A DNA stretch of 64,000 nt from Akkermansia muciniphila (GTDB lineage Bacteria > Verrucomicrobiota > Verrucomicrobiia > Verrucomicrobiales > Akkermansiaceae). Shown piece after piece: positions 50,801-62,316 of the stretch; position 1 is the first letter of the stretch, and the number at the start of each line of letters is the position of its first letter. The stretch is from contig NZ_CP114598.1 in the NCBI RefSeq assembly GCF_030848305.1, forward strand, positions 1,364,001 to 1,428,000. Direction: 5' to 3'. The notes below the pieces were generated by a model. That model was not told where the DNA came from. It did not search any database and saw only the letters and a list, made by a program, of their open reading frames with translations. Both the position numbers and the translations under genes were made by a program.

Positions 50801-50862
50801 CCGTGGCCGCCTTGGGGCTGGTGGCTCTGTCCGCGTGCGTCATGCGCCGCCGCCGGTCGTAA
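41827..50862 (+). CDS. Giant surface protein: S6 (IgA-protease-like) serine protease head, passenger beta repeats, PEP-CTERM tail
   Basis: A 3011-residue exported protein. A long N-terminal signal is followed by a protease domain of peptidase family S6: catalytic His111 in ATVWHN, Asp165 in DYKAGRLSKIITDV (matching the conserved DyxxxRLxKxVTEV), and Ser273 in GGDSGSP. From about residue 400 on come thousands of residues of beta-solenoid-like repeats rich in Gly, Ser and Asn, with autotransporter-type passenger repeats, clearest at about 2105-2150 (GNNSYTGGTVISGSTLTTR). No beta-barrel follows. The last residues, APEPSVAALGLVALSACVMRRRRS, are a PEP-CTERM sorting signal with a PEP motif, membrane span and RRRR. 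The protein probably is exported, cleaved by an exosortase and anchored, acting as an adhesin/protease on host surfaces. Substrate is unknown. Confidence 0.93.
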   Translation: MKVRLPLQLFRRLIRILSVPCFTLGSVSLGGIMHQDASFQTYTDFGQNRGRYVTGATNALLQHLHADGVIISYTGGQADQKLAHEMISFESQTDKGNAAAVGYNFIATVWHNPTNMLDTVGLNSNVTFSANDIGASYAIRYQTIELDSRTRDKSGKFETGSAATDYKAGRLSKIITDVSPAAIYSGDISGSALVGQQVYRSGSGTMGVYNHSMQQTGLTAGYRYITGGVETLTGETHYNADAFRTSVSDSNFSASGITAAKPLPFVSLGGDSGSPAYIWNEETNQYEFLACLQSGDSFRFSQFNGNCAWTSKIVDNYNVAVDCGSALGGADHTVYINAVTRDGGEVIQGNTASTRPWHGSVTDAAGNELADFIGLRSGSNAWKSLNNVMNSNNWYAYGDGYLNAGIADLFVTQDLVFTASGDEVQRVVLNGNVDQGVGYTRFSKAAGSGTATFRLTSAEGESYMLNSAGYIVDAGVDVHVELTNSEDYAREWRKTGEGNLFIEGQGNNYIALNLGGSGATYLQREGGYAAYNVLANNGTRVIINDVGQIGRDFTFGNGGATLDFNGNSMEVWFSAVPEGTDAFTLHCLDEGGVIANLRQGTTSTLTFREGGTWKGSFRDAGENGAAALRVVYDGGDQQLVLNSILTSLSGSNGEDRSAFIVQSGTVLLKGTNTVHGMGSADGRSSNRLFNALDWHYADAAMDVEVRDGATFRLGDHARLQGDVNVLSGGTFLVNEGVQHELEHIEGGQKLESTSAISDYWGLHGNVSLQSGARMQIAFSEGATVGMELKGGINGDGTLSVSLGSNSLRLVLSGDNASLSGEKILESGTVQGTSLASMGDVRTNKWSVGEQGVLASLGFTSDVSSSRILSYIDSSSSGVLALAADRTETLDMSSHTSLFIGALEGTEVHYGSADAALGTNAAGQWLLGGGGGTLYVDSLLEGENRQLVIGNSYGTGKVVLTNAANTASGTIMFGGGVTLDYTEGALGNLHFDLSYTNASYYTEGGSREFLSSYVNENADGILLLDRTPEAAIDLRNHSLLALGSSDSGAGTVFTGDILLNEGQSYRFSGSGNLIMEHLSAGHDVIVDGQTFSGGSLTLTGDSLVTGAVSIMGHRESSPSSSGSMSLSLQTDNALKDASCVTISEGGILNINGTTQTLNNVVLNAGGSISGEGTLVLAVPDTGMTLAGSLEVATVIKQDAGNLTLGGTGSYNSLQVQAGTVTLGSNTAFSSSGTADFYAGTGLLLNGKTANGRVVLHGEGSEGVSVSGGGTFSGTLAVASGTGYVTGNTTFAGLDVASGAVLSLGGSGNFSVRGQNVNASGGTILVKDGSHAFNLAYNGNGSNQILRGTLSVADGASLTLQSNGANLGYSQTKTLNSVRIEEGGRLDLSCTQYNTVWAVNALSGGGELNWDCSKNNYYSSQLLLGGNGRFSGTINYRSTNETSGYKYQNYLIFNSDQAVSDAVVNMYGKSGLAMASMGVNTNRLSLRGLDGNANTYLFAGGAKAGNQLPFLQGFVLDSAQASSRRATLTISAREGESHTFSGTVNGSASAGFSLVMDGAGTQTFNGASVTLHDVSVTGGGALNLTAANLSVLGNLTLSGGASLALNSGYNLSAGKTLALMGSSAAPATLNMTGTGNALTLSGGVLTFTGGVLCSDSATLHIAGGGLAFAESLAEQTINFTETASIKTGVTYWLADGDWSPFRNGSFASGALPYLNADFSIADTGLYVTFSAAEGVSIWDGTETSNNWTADKFGNAAPLPGEATAAIFNESAGSHVVNIATTAEVGSLLIDADNGYTFTAAGDHLVSSGSLTHSGRGTTVIESGVRITGTASIESGELVVKDRETLAGAITGTGTLGIDWGSESGSLSTENLGTLHIISGRYEGGSPAGLVRVDDGGQFFVASGTSSSAVELAGAGWKDAGNEADRAGALRLGNGAAVSGAVTLSADAVLMLSGTSGTISHLNTNGHTLAKEGTGTLVLGSTDIVGNLDLKQGTIQFNAGGHAGISSIRMASGTALKLDYNANITNGCAVSMEDGSSINFWNGTGTSNLKIDLNGNISLNGNCSGNAAVLAGTISGTGRLDLGTTLQNAWTISSAISGDLSLSVNSRVTLSGNNSYTGGTVISGSTLTTRSVSALGTGAVTINGGALALGGNLEISALAGTGGSVSLGGNLLGISGGGDSTVYAGSITGAAGSGLNVGAGANLGLTGAVTADSVMVGGALALSGTTTVGSMQVDKGGSVTLGGTLNLDYSGGKQGGIVNKGSVSLQEGLDLHLTVGGTGAGSWSLVSGGGISYSGDSLTDHLFIDGVRANRLRVELTQTADELSVAYAGSKTLLWTPGEFSSVWNAVGDANWSFEDGSAKGIVFYENDSVIFNQAGPQAVTVAEDGVAVTGMSVQAAGYAFDGGAVTVKDSLLVDANGGAVFNSAVTVNRDLMVYGREGAVFNAALNVAGDVMMAGNTVFTQNFTLADGGTVSFAEGAQWSSRNIALAGNGQFDVRAGVRNTGSGTVSVATGKTWTVALSNDSLCEMASHYLQLTGVLNLEAGENSGGTLVVDGLCLSSTNPSGGKSQLNIAAGTQLFIKGDSAGRNSGGIVGNTGSMMLSNWPGNGGNNEVNVNGVLTSNAVISGRDGASVINVGNAGVLNMLGGLAANTPGRTKNHVINIAGGGRLNAAGGTENQYLKVNLAAGSSFGGVGEAGSAASFSNNLALGTAGQEGVVTFDTNARRLNAAAYEVENADGGLDLVFSGTITDAGNTAAAVTGKGSVAFTNNTTFFAGSTVEAGAALRFGSGTAAAEIRTGNGASPAVVAGTLSYAAGPGLSVSEGTLANTRVSMNQDSRLTAGNVAMDAGSSITGGALAVDGLSIAVESGVTSTDTLMVNTVLISSSQEELTVRLDHDARVLSLECTSLNDVTVTGSALMFDFSAFGEWASILEYEYLCLDFSAASADLSGVSDISVVYGDQVYEGYRAATVASRSGVSNTGSSIYFEVGTKNAPEPSVAALGLVALSACVMRRRRS

Positions 50863-50870
50863 GGGTACGC

Positions 50871-50913
50871 CCTTTTTCTCCTGCGCCCCGCATGGGCGCA
50901 CAGGAGAAAAAGG
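50871..50913. terminator. Long stem terminator after the giant gene
   Basis: A stem pairing CCTTTTTCTCCTG with CAGGAGAAAAAGG and closing through GCCC/GGGC around a 5-nt loop starts 8 bases after the stop. It works as a terminator in either direction. Confidence 0.85.
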
Positions 50914-51041
50914 ATGATGCGCGGATGTTCTTTTAATGTGAAAAATGAATGCCCAAATACTTTTCCAAAGAGTGAAAAACGGTCTGAATGCCTGGATATT
51001 GGCATGCCCGGAAGGAAAAACTGATCAAATGTAATCGTGAT

Positions 51042-51452
51042 ATGAAAATAGTTTATCTTGTTGCTTTGGCGTCTTTCGCCCTTGTTTCCTGTGACGGCGG
51101 GAAAAAACAGGCCCCGCCCCCGGATGTTCCCGCCGCCGGGGAACAGGCTGTCCCCAAAACGCCGGGAGAAAAAATTCTGGCCGTTCTCCTTCTTATTCAG
51201 GACCAGGCCGCGGCAAACGCTCATGCGGCGGAGGTGAAGGAGCTTGCGAAGGCCCTCCCCCGGGACATTCCCCATGAAGAAAGCGTGAATATCATGAATG
51301 AACTGCTCCGTCTGGCCAGTCGGGAATGCTATGGTTCCCGGTCTCTGGAAGATGCGTTGAAGGGAATCCAATTTGACGCCGGGGAATACACGGGCAGCGT
51401 GCCTCTGGATGTGGATGGTTTTGAACCCACCCCGGACGAGCCGGAGAAATAG
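51042..51452 (+). CDS. Small lipoprotein of unknown function
   Basis: A 136-residue protein. The signal MKIVYLVALASFALVSC ends in a lipobox Cys at residue 17. A low-complexity Pro/Ala linker (about 20-45) precedes a mostly helical region (GEKILAVLLLIQDQAAANAHAAEVKELAKAL). No family is recognised. Confidence 0.7.
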   Translation: MKIVYLVALASFALVSCDGGKKQAPPPDVPAAGEQAVPKTPGEKILAVLLLIQDQAAANAHAAEVKELAKALPRDIPHEESVNIMNELLRLASRECYGSRSLEDALKGIQFDAGEYTGSVPLDVDGFEPTPDEPEK

Positions 51453-51600
51453 ATTCCCGTGCGTGGAAACGGCGGACTGTTTCCGTGCCTTCTCCGTTCC
51501 GTCGTTCCCGGAGAACGAACTACGGAAGGGAAATGGCCTGATGGCTCCGGAAGGGGCGGTTTCCCGGCGGGGAGGGGAAAGATGCTGTACGTTCCTCTTT

Positions 51601-51636
51601 CAGAAAAAGGAAAGGCGGAAGGGATTTCCCTTCCGC
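51601..51636 (-). terminator. Terminator of aroB
   Basis: A perfect 9-bp stem (GCGGAAGGG with CCCTTCCGC, 4-nt loop, 51615-51636) is followed on the minus strand by CTTTCCTTTTTCTG. It lies about 46 bases past the aroB stop. Confidence 0.75.
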
Positions 51637-51682
51637 TCTCCGGAATTTTCTGCCCGGATGGGGCAGAGCCGTGAAAGGAAAC

Positions 51683-52795
51683 TCAGGGTAAGGGGCGCCG
51701 CAATTCTTCAATGGCTTCCGCCATGTCTTCCCGGGTAATGATCTTGGAAATGCCTGCTTCCCCCGCCTTGGAAAGCAGGACGAAGCGGATGGCTCCTGCC
51801 CGGAATTTTTTGTCTGATGCCGTTTTATTGAGAATCAACTCCGTGTCAATGTTATCCGGGAGAACGAGGGGAAGTTCCAGAGCCTGGAGGGTGTAAAGTA
51901 TCTTGTTGGCGTCGGAAGAACTCAGCCCGGCCTTTCGTTCGCTCAGGAACAGGGCGGCGCGCATGCCGAGCGCCACGGCTTCTCCATGCAGGATAGTGCC
52001 GTAGGGAACGGCGGCTTCAATGCCGTGGCCGATGGTATGGCCGAAATTGAGCAGGGCGCGGATATCCAGCGTTTCCAATTCGTCATTTTCCACGATACGG
52101 GCCTTGATTGCCACGTTCCGGGCGATCAGGTCGGGAAGCCTGGCAATAGTATTCAGGGAGAAGCCGATGGAAAGTTCCGGCCCCAGCCCTTTCAATTCAT
52201 GAAGCATGGAAGCATCTTTGATAGCCGCGTGCTTGACGGCTTCCGCCAGGCCTTCCGCCAGCGTGCGGCGATCCAAAGTCACCAGCGTGGTGGGGTCGAT
52301 GACGACGACGGACGGCTGATGAAAGGCGCCTACCAGGTTTTTCCCCTCCGGAATATTGACGGCCGTCTTTCCTCCTACGGAGCTGTCCACCTGGGCGACC
52401 ACCGTCGTTGGAATCTGCATGAAGGGAATGCCCCGGTAATGAATGGCCGCGATGAAGCCGGCCAGATCCCCCACGACGCCGCCGCCCAGAGCGGCAATGC
52501 ATCCGGTGCGGTCGATCCCGGAACGTACCAGTTCGGAACACAGCTCCTGGGCCTGAAGCATATTTTTGGAAGCTTCCCCGGCATTCACTACGTGCAGGCT
52601 GGGCATGAACCCCGCGCTCTCCAGGGACTTCATGACGCGCTCCGCATAAAGCGGGGCGACGCGGCTGTCCGTGATCAGCGCAATCTTGCCGTCCAGACCG
52701 GCGCGGTAGGCAAACTCTCCGGTACGGTCCAGTGCTCCGTTTTCCACGTGGATGTCGTAGGAACGTTCACCGAGAGCAAGAGAAATGGTAGGCAT
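51683..52795 (-). CDS. aroB: 3-dehydroquinate synthase
   Basis: A 370-residue enzyme of the shikimate pathway that cyclises DAHP to 3-dehydroquinate with NAD+ and Zn2+. LITDSRVAPLY, GEASKN, ALGGGVVGDLAGFIAA, QIPTTVVAQVDSSVGGKTAVN, the catalytic ASDKKFRAG and the zinc-binding LNFGHTIGHGIE with GEAVALGM are all present. It is a free-standing gene with its own terminator. Confidence 0.96.
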   Translation of the reverse strand: MPTISLALGERSYDIHVENGALDRTGEFAYRAGLDGKIALITDSRVAPLYAERVMKSLESAGFMPSLHVVNAGEASKNMLQAQELCSELVRSGIDRTGCIAALGGGVVGDLAGFIAAIHYRGIPFMQIPTTVVAQVDSSVGGKTAVNIPEGKNLVGAFHQPSVVVIDPTTLVTLDRRTLAEGLAEAVKHAAIKDASMLHELKGLGPELSIGFSLNTIARLPDLIARNVAIKARIVENDELETLDIRALLNFGHTIGHGIEAAVPYGTILHGEAVALGMRAALFLSERKAGLSSSDANKILYTLQALELPLVLPDNIDTELILNKTASDKKFRAGAIRFVLLSKAGEAGISKIITREDMAEAIEELRRPLP

Positions 52796-52870
52796 GAGGC
52801 CAGTATGGGGTATTCCGGAGGGAACCTCAAACGGAAAGTGCGGATGAGGCGCAGAAGACGCATTCCCCGT

Positions 52871-53434
52871 TTAATGCGTTCTTGTCCTGGGCGCCAGCGG
52901 AGAAAGAGTTTCCAGGATAACGTTCAAATGCTCCGCGCGTGAGGTCGTGAAGCCGCCGTCGTCCTTCCAGATGATATTGCCGTTGCCGTCCAGAAGGACA
53001 ATCGCTGTTTCCGCCTTCTTGTGAAGGGAAAGTCTGCGCCGGACAAAAGACTGGTCGTAATAGGAAATCAGGGAATTGGTCTTCATGTAAAAATCCGGGA
53101 AATCCCCCAGGGCCTGTGTAAAGGCGGGTACGTCCCCTTCAATGGGAGGCGGCTGCAGCACCAGCAAAATGCTGTACTCCACCGGGGTTGGCGTATGCTT
53201 GTACTGCTTGCGGAGGTCTTCGCAGAAGGGAAGCCACTTTTTCATGCCGTACAGGGTTTCCGGATGAAAAACAGTCAACATGATATGAAAACTTTTTGGA
53301 ACGATGGGAGGCAGGGAAATATTATCTCCCATTAAATTCATGCCGTTGATATCCGGAAAACGGTAACGTCCGTTTCCTCCTCCATAAGGGTGCTCGGGAT
53401 TGGGCGTTGGCAAGTGTATTTCCTGATTCTTCAT
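52871..53434 (-). CDS. Hypothetical protein with thioredoxin-fold-like end
   Basis: A 187-residue soluble protein without a signal peptide. The middle (KSFHIMLTVFHPETLYGMKKWLP) and the end (ETAIVLLDGNGNIIWKDDGGF) resemble thioredoxin-like or AhpC/ATP10-type folds: a beta-strand, a helix, and a closing strand pair with a GxGxIxW turn. No CxxC motif is present. Function unknown. It is 75 bases upstream of aroB in the same orientation. Confidence 0.65.
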   Translation of the reverse strand: MKNQEIHLPTPNPEHPYGGGNGRYRFPDINGMNLMGDNISLPPIVPKSFHIMLTVFHPETLYGMKKWLPFCEDLRKQYKHTPTPVEYSILLVLQPPPIEGDVPAFTQALGDFPDFYMKTNSLISYYDQSFVRRRLSLHKKAETAIVLLDGNGNIIWKDDGGFTTSRAEHLNVILETLSPLAPRTRTH

Positions 53435-53779
53435 GCGCAGTTAGACAAAAATCGGAGAAATAATGTTCATGCTGATGGCTGCCCAACAGGACCTGTTTAT
53501 GGGGGGACGAGAAGGTTGAGAGTAGTGACGCTATGGAGAGGGAATACAGCGTGCTTGGAAAACCAGCCTTCCTTGCAGAGGGGCGGAAGGGGGCTGAATT
53601 CCCCTTGGGAGGCGGGGAAGTGGGATGGGGAAAAAGGGAAGCGTTCAAAAAAAAGACGCGACAGGATGGGGGATTATGACAAAACGTCATCTCATTGATT
53701 ATATGTGTGTTAATGTCTGTGTGGATAGGGGTGGCCTGAATGAGGCGCGGGAAAAAATGAAAAAACATCTCGAAAAAAA
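53435..53779. other. Gene-free gap before the rRNA promoter
   Basis: A purine-rich stretch with open frames but no credible coding sequence; one open frame on the plus strand (about 100 codons) is of low-complexity composition and has no motif. Confidence 0.5.
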
Positions 53780-53807
53780 TTGACAAAAAGGGGGAAGTTG
53801 ATAAAGT
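53780..53807 (+). promoter_or_regulatory. Likely rRNA operon promoter
   Basis: TTGACA (53780-53785) and TAAAGT (53802-53807) are separated by 16 bases. The following bases are GC-rich (CGGCACGCC), as expected for a stringently controlled rRNA promoter. It precedes the 16S gene by about 390 bases of leader. Confidence 0.6.
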
Positions 53808-54193
53808 TCTCGGCACGCCAACACGGCGACGGGATGAAAAGCCCGGCGGCAGACGGACTCGGAAGAGTAACGGAAGCGGCTGGAGCCGGCCACCCGGAGA
53901 GCTCCCTGGAAGCAGGGGCGATAAGAAGATTTCAAGGGAATGACTACCGAAAACCGCCGAGGGTTTTCCGAGGGCGCCGAGAGGTGCCGGAGGAGGAAAA
54001 AGCCCGAAGGAGCGACCTGGCTCTGAGAGGGGTGGTTTGGTAGAAGCGAGGGGAAAGAAAAAAGGTCGTGACGCGCGCCGTGCAAGGCAGAGCGAAGAGG
54101 CCTTCAAGAGACACAACTTGAAGGAAGAGCCGGCTGAAGCATGGCGCAAATGAAATCGCAAGATTCCATTTGGTCCAGCAATTTCAAAAATTA
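53808..54193 (+). other. Leader of the rRNA transcript
   Basis: About 390 bases between the promoter and the 16S gene. It should contain the 5' half of the 16S processing stem. No protein gene is credible in it. Confidence 0.5.
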
Positions 54194-55710
<1,517 letters not shown>

Positions 55711-55875
55711 TGGAGTAAGCGCACACAAGTGCGCAGGTCGGATCTCTTCCCGAGGGAAGAGAAAGCGGAACCCGCGAGGGCCCGCAACGAACCAAAGATG
55801 TGTAAACAGCCGGTCGCCTGGAGCAAAACCGGGCACGACGTGCGTGACGACCTTTTTTCACCGAGAACCGCAACT

Positions 55876-55951
55876 GGGGGTATAGCTCAGTTGGTAGAGC
55901 GCCAGCTTTGCAAGCTGGATGTCCGGGGTTCGAGTCCCCGTGCCTCCACCA
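55876..55951 (+). tRNA. tRNA-Ala (anticodon TGC)
   Basis: A 76-base tRNA: acceptor GGGGGTA pairs with TGCCTCC, the anticodon loop is TTTGCAA inside a CCAGC/GCTGG stem, the T-arm has GGTTCGAGTCC, and the CCA end is encoded. It lies in the 16S-23S spacer, ahead of tRNA-Ile. Confidence 0.97.
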
Positions 55952-55975
55952 GTTTCGGAAAAGAGACCCAAAGCC

Positions 55976-56052
55976 GGGCCTGTAGCTCAGTTGGTTAGAG
56001 CACGCGCTTGATAAGCGCGGGGTCACAGGTTCAAGTCCTGTCAGGCCCACCA
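55976..56052 (+). tRNA. tRNA-Ile (anticodon GAT)
   Basis: A 77-base tRNA: acceptor GGGCCTG pairs with CAGGCCC, anticodon GAT lies in a CGCGC/GCGCG stem, the T-arm has GGTTCAAGTCC, and CCA is encoded. It lies 24 bases after tRNA-Ala. Confidence 0.97.
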
Positions 56053-56259
56053 GCAAAATCGATTATTGAGGGAAAGCGAAAATTGACATCTGCGTGGCAA
56101 AGAAAACGGTTGCTGAGAAGCAATCGCTTTCCAACAAAGTGGGTAGTTGAACAACAACAACTACAAAACACAAAAACATGCATACCAAGCAATGAGACAA
56201 TACAGTAAGTCACGAAAGGGCTTTGTGGTATTGTGGAAGTGGTAACAAGCTTTTGCAAT

Positions 56260-59099
<2,840 letters not shown>

Positions 59100-59320
59100 T
59101 ACATCACTCCCCGTCGTGAATGAACACTTGCTCTTGTCTCATTCTCCTATGCATGATCTCAACCACCAGCCACGCAGATGTCAGTTTACGCTGAATGCCC
59201 CCTTCCCAAAAATCTTCTTAGACTCATACTAACCCATTAAAAAAATCCCACACTCGAAAGCCCCAATGCTGGGCTCCCGGGCAGGCAGGATGAAGATCGA
59301 TGAAAGTCCCTTCCCCCTGA

Positions 59321-59439
59321 AGCCCGGTGGCCAGAGCGCAGTGGTCCCACCCGGTCCCGTTCCGAACCCGGAAGTGAAACGCTGCCGCGCCAATGGTAGT
59401 CGGACGATAGGTCCCGCAAGAGTAGGTCGCCGCCGGGAT
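59321..59439 (+). rRNA. rrf: 5S ribosomal RNA
   Basis: About 119 bases. It contains the conserved segments GTGGTCCCACC, CCGTTCCGAACCCGGAAGTG and AGTAGGTCGCCGCCGGG. The ends pair (GCCCGGTGGC with GCCGCCGGG). It lies about 220 bases after the 23S gene. Confidence 0.9.
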
Positions 59440-59450
59440 TTTTTCCCATC

Positions 59451-59505
59451 AGGCCCCGCCAGTCTCCAGACTCGCGGGGCCTGTTCGCTTCTTGCTCTCT
59501 CTTAT
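59451..59505 (+). terminator. Terminator of the rRNA operon
   Basis: A 9-bp stem AGGCCCCGC/GCGGGGCCT extended by AGTCT/AGACT across a C-C mismatch. A T-rich tail follows. It ends the operon and precedes the GH89 gene at 59591. Confidence 0.85.
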
Positions 59506-59590
59506 GCTGTCTTCTTGAAGTTATTATTAGTGATAATATTGACTTTATTCCTTGTAAGAATCTGCAATTCTTGTATGTAGTAAAGTCACT

Positions 59591-62152
59591 ATGTTTTCTC
59601 ATGCCTTTGCCGTTGGAGCGGTTCTTGGAACTGTCATGTCCCCGCTTGTTTGCGTATCTGCTGCGGAAAGATCTCCTGTAGCGGCGGCTGAAGATGTAGT
59701 GGCGCGTGTAACTCCCTCGGCAAAAGGGTCTGTCCTGTTTCATTTAAATCCGGATTTGGGCAACAAGATCACTATCTCCGGTGTTGCCGGAGGCATCCGG
59801 GTGGAGGCTTCTGATGTGCGTCGCCTGGTGGCGGGGTATGGATGGTATCTGAAGAATATCGCCAAGGTCCATTTTTCGTGGAACGGGAATCGGATGGCGC
59901 TTCCTTCCCCTTTGCCGGTTCCCGCCAGGCCGGTAACGATAGAAAGTCCGTGGAATATTGTTTTTGCCTATAATTACTGCACCCTTTCTTATACGGCTGC
60001 TTTCTGGGATTGGAACAGATGGCAGCGGGAGATTGATTTTCTGGCGTTGAACGGGTTTACGCATGCGCTGGTAACGGCGGGTTTGGAAAAGACATGGGAG
60101 GATTTTCTGATTGGCCTGGGGTATCCCCGGGAAAAAGCTCTTCGTTTTATCCCTAATCCGGCATTTGCCGCCTGGTGGAATATGGGGAACCTGGAAGGCC
60201 ACGGCGGACCGTTGAGCCAGCAACAGATAGATAAGATGGCGCAGATGGGAAGGCGTATTGTATCCCGTATGGAGCAGTTGGGGATGACGCCCGTACTTCA
60301 GGGGTATGTGGGATTCGTCCCCTCTGACTTTCAGGAAAACGTCCAAATGGATGGTCTGAAACTTATTCCGCAGGGTACATGGGTTGATAATTTTAAGAGG
60401 CCATGGGTAGCGGATCCCACTTGCGAGGCTTTTCCGAAACTGGCCTCGGACTGGTATAAGGCTGTCCGCAAGGTATACGGCATTTCCGGAAAGATGTTTG
60501 GCGGGGATTTGTTTCATGAGGGGGGACGGAAGGGAGACATTAACGTGACGAATGCGGCACAGGCCGTTCAGAAAGCCATGCAAAAGGCCTCTCCGGGTGC
60601 TTCATGGGTGATTCAGGCTTGGGGCGGGAATCCTACCCGCGAGTTGCTGTCCGGCTTGGACCCGGAACGCGCGCTTGTATTGCAGCTTACCAAGGATATG
60701 GCTAACGGAGGGAAGAATTTAAGAACTTTTAACGGTATTCCGTGGGTCTGGTGCGAACTGGCGAACTTTGGAGGCAATACGGGACTGTACGGTGGGATTC
60801 CCCTTCTTTCCCGGCTTGGAAGTGATTTGTCCGGTTATAGGGACAAGGGGCTGGTGGGCATGGGAACTTTGTCCGAAGGGCTGGAGACGAACCCGCTTCA
60901 TTACGCCCTGTTCAGTGACCGTTTGTGGACCGGGGAGGATATTTCCCTCCGGGAGTGGCTTGGGAAGTACGCGCGTCAACGTTATGGTTCCGCCCCAAAG
61001 GCTGTCGTGAAGGCGCTGGAAGTCTTGTCTTCCTCCATTTACAACCCCGTCCGCTCTCAGGAGGGGTGTACGGAATCTATTATTTGCGCCCGTCCGTCCT
61101 GGAATGCCCGGAAGGCTTCCACATGGTCCAGCGGGGAGCGGTATTATCACCTAGGCGATATTGTAAAAGCGGCGCGCGGTTATCTGAAAGCCGCGAATGA
61201 TCAGCCGAATCTGGTGAAAAAGGAGACATTCCGTTATGATTTGGTGGATGTTGTGCGTCAGGTTCTTGCGGACGCCGCTTTTTACCAGCTTCAACAGGTC
61301 AGAAGCGCGTTTGATTCCGGAGATGCGGCTGCGTACAAAAAGCAGGTAAGGCGTTTCCTGTCTCTGATTTCAGATATGGATGCCCTGTTGGCGACGGATA
61401 GCCAGTTTCTTTTGGGGACTTGGCAGAAAAGAGCTCTGGATTGGGGCAATTCCCGCCAGGAAAAGGCCTTGATGGACAAGTCAGCCAAAATGCTTGTTAC
61501 TACGTGGAGTGATCTGGCTCCCCGGTCGCTGAATGATTATTCCAATCGCCAGTGGGCCGGGCTTGTTTCCGATTTTTATTTGCCTCGGTGGAGGAATTTT
61601 TTTGAATCTCAGATGGATGTGCTGACCGGCAGGAAGACGCGTGATGCCGCCCATGCCGCATTTATGGATAAAACGGTTCGGGAGGAGCTGGCTTTTGCCG
61701 GAAATGGGAAAATATATTCTGCCAAACCGGCAGGGGATACCCTGGCCGTCGCCAATCGCGTGATGAATGCCCACCGGGAAATGCTGGATGCCCTGAGTGC
61801 GGAAGAAAAGTTTTCCTCGGGAATTCCCTGGGAACTTCATCAAGGTTCCCCGTTGCAGTTTGATGTCACGGATCAGGTGACCGAACCGGGCACGTATACC
61901 GCAACTTTCCAGTGGAAAAATGGTCCCAGCGCCTTGAAAATCCATTCCGTTAAATTATATGAGGGCAACAAGGAGGTGGCTGCCGATGTTCATGAGGGCA
62001 CGACTGGCGTGGAAAATAAGAATAATGTTTACAGGCTGGAATTGAAGAAGTACAGAACCAACCTTGATTCCTATACTCTGAAGGCAGAAGTTAGCGGTGT
62101 TTCTCAAGGTGCTTCCAAAGGAGAAATGATGTTGAAAAGGCCGGTGAATTAA
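59591..62152 (+). CDS. GH89 alpha-N-acetylglucosaminidase, exported
   Basis: An 853-residue enzyme that removes terminal alpha-linked GlcNAc, for example the alpha-1,4-GlcNAc cap of gastric mucin glycans or the residue in heparan sulfate. A signal peptide (MFSHAFAVGAVLGTVMSPLV...) is followed by the GH89 N-terminal and catalytic domains. YNYCTLSYTAAFWDWNRWQREIDFLALNG is diagnostic, MFGGDLFHE ends in a probable catalytic Glu310, WVWCELANFGGNTGLYGG is a conserved block, and GTLSEGLETNP holds probable Glu429. The C-terminal helical domain and a beta domain complete the family layout. The start at 59591 gives the signal peptide. Confidence 0.94.
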   Translation: MFSHAFAVGAVLGTVMSPLVCVSAAERSPVAAAEDVVARVTPSAKGSVLFHLNPDLGNKITISGVAGGIRVEASDVRRLVAGYGWYLKNIAKVHFSWNGNRMALPSPLPVPARPVTIESPWNIVFAYNYCTLSYTAAFWDWNRWQREIDFLALNGFTHALVTAGLEKTWEDFLIGLGYPREKALRFIPNPAFAAWWNMGNLEGHGGPLSQQQIDKMAQMGRRIVSRMEQLGMTPVLQGYVGFVPSDFQENVQMDGLKLIPQGTWVDNFKRPWVADPTCEAFPKLASDWYKAVRKVYGISGKMFGGDLFHEGGRKGDINVTNAAQAVQKAMQKASPGASWVIQAWGGNPTRELLSGLDPERALVLQLTKDMANGGKNLRTFNGIPWVWCELANFGGNTGLYGGIPLLSRLGSDLSGYRDKGLVGMGTLSEGLETNPLHYALFSDRLWTGEDISLREWLGKYARQRYGSAPKAVVKALEVLSSSIYNPVRSQEGCTESIICARPSWNARKASTWSSGERYYHLGDIVKAARGYLKAANDQPNLVKKETFRYDLVDVVRQVLADAAFYQLQQVRSAFDSGDAAAYKKQVRRFLSLISDMDALLATDSQFLLGTWQKRALDWGNSRQEKALMDKSAKMLVTTWSDLAPRSLNDYSNRQWAGLVSDFYLPRWRNFFESQMDVLTGRKTRDAAHAAFMDKTVREELAFAGNGKIYSAKPAGDTLAVANRVMNAHREMLDALSAEEKFSSGIPWELHQGSPLQFDVTDQVTEPGTYTATFQWKNGPSALKIHSVKLYEGNKEVAADVHEGTTGVENKNNVYRLELKKYRTNLDSYTLKAEVSGVSQGASKGEMMLKRPVN

Positions 62153-62262
62153 GAAGCGGGCAAATTGTTGCGGAAAGGAGAGGCAAGGCGGTTATACGTG
62201 TGGGTTCTGCCGTTTTCTGTCTTCCGTTTTTTCCGGAATCAGTTTGTTCACCTTGCCGAAAA

Positions 62263-62293
62263 AAGGGAGAAGAGGAATTCCCTCTTCTCCCTT
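62263..62293 (-). terminator. Terminator of the lost PEP-CTERM gene
   Basis: A perfect 13-bp stem (AAGGGAGAAGAGG with CCTCTTCTCCCTT, 5-nt loop). On the minus strand it is followed by a run of six T. It lies 24 bases past the PEP-CTERM stop at 62317-62319. Confidence 0.85.
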
Positions 62294-62316
62294 GAAAGAT
62301 GGCTTGATGGTGAAAT

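Noticed and set aside
41827-50862. Classical type V autotransporter
   Set aside because: The C-terminus is a PEP-CTERM tail of about 24 residues; there is no 12-strand beta-barrel domain.
53390-53698. A 102-codon plus-strand open frame upstream of the rRNA operon
   Set aside because: Its composition is low-complexity, there is no motif, and it overlaps the start of the minus-strand gene at 53434.
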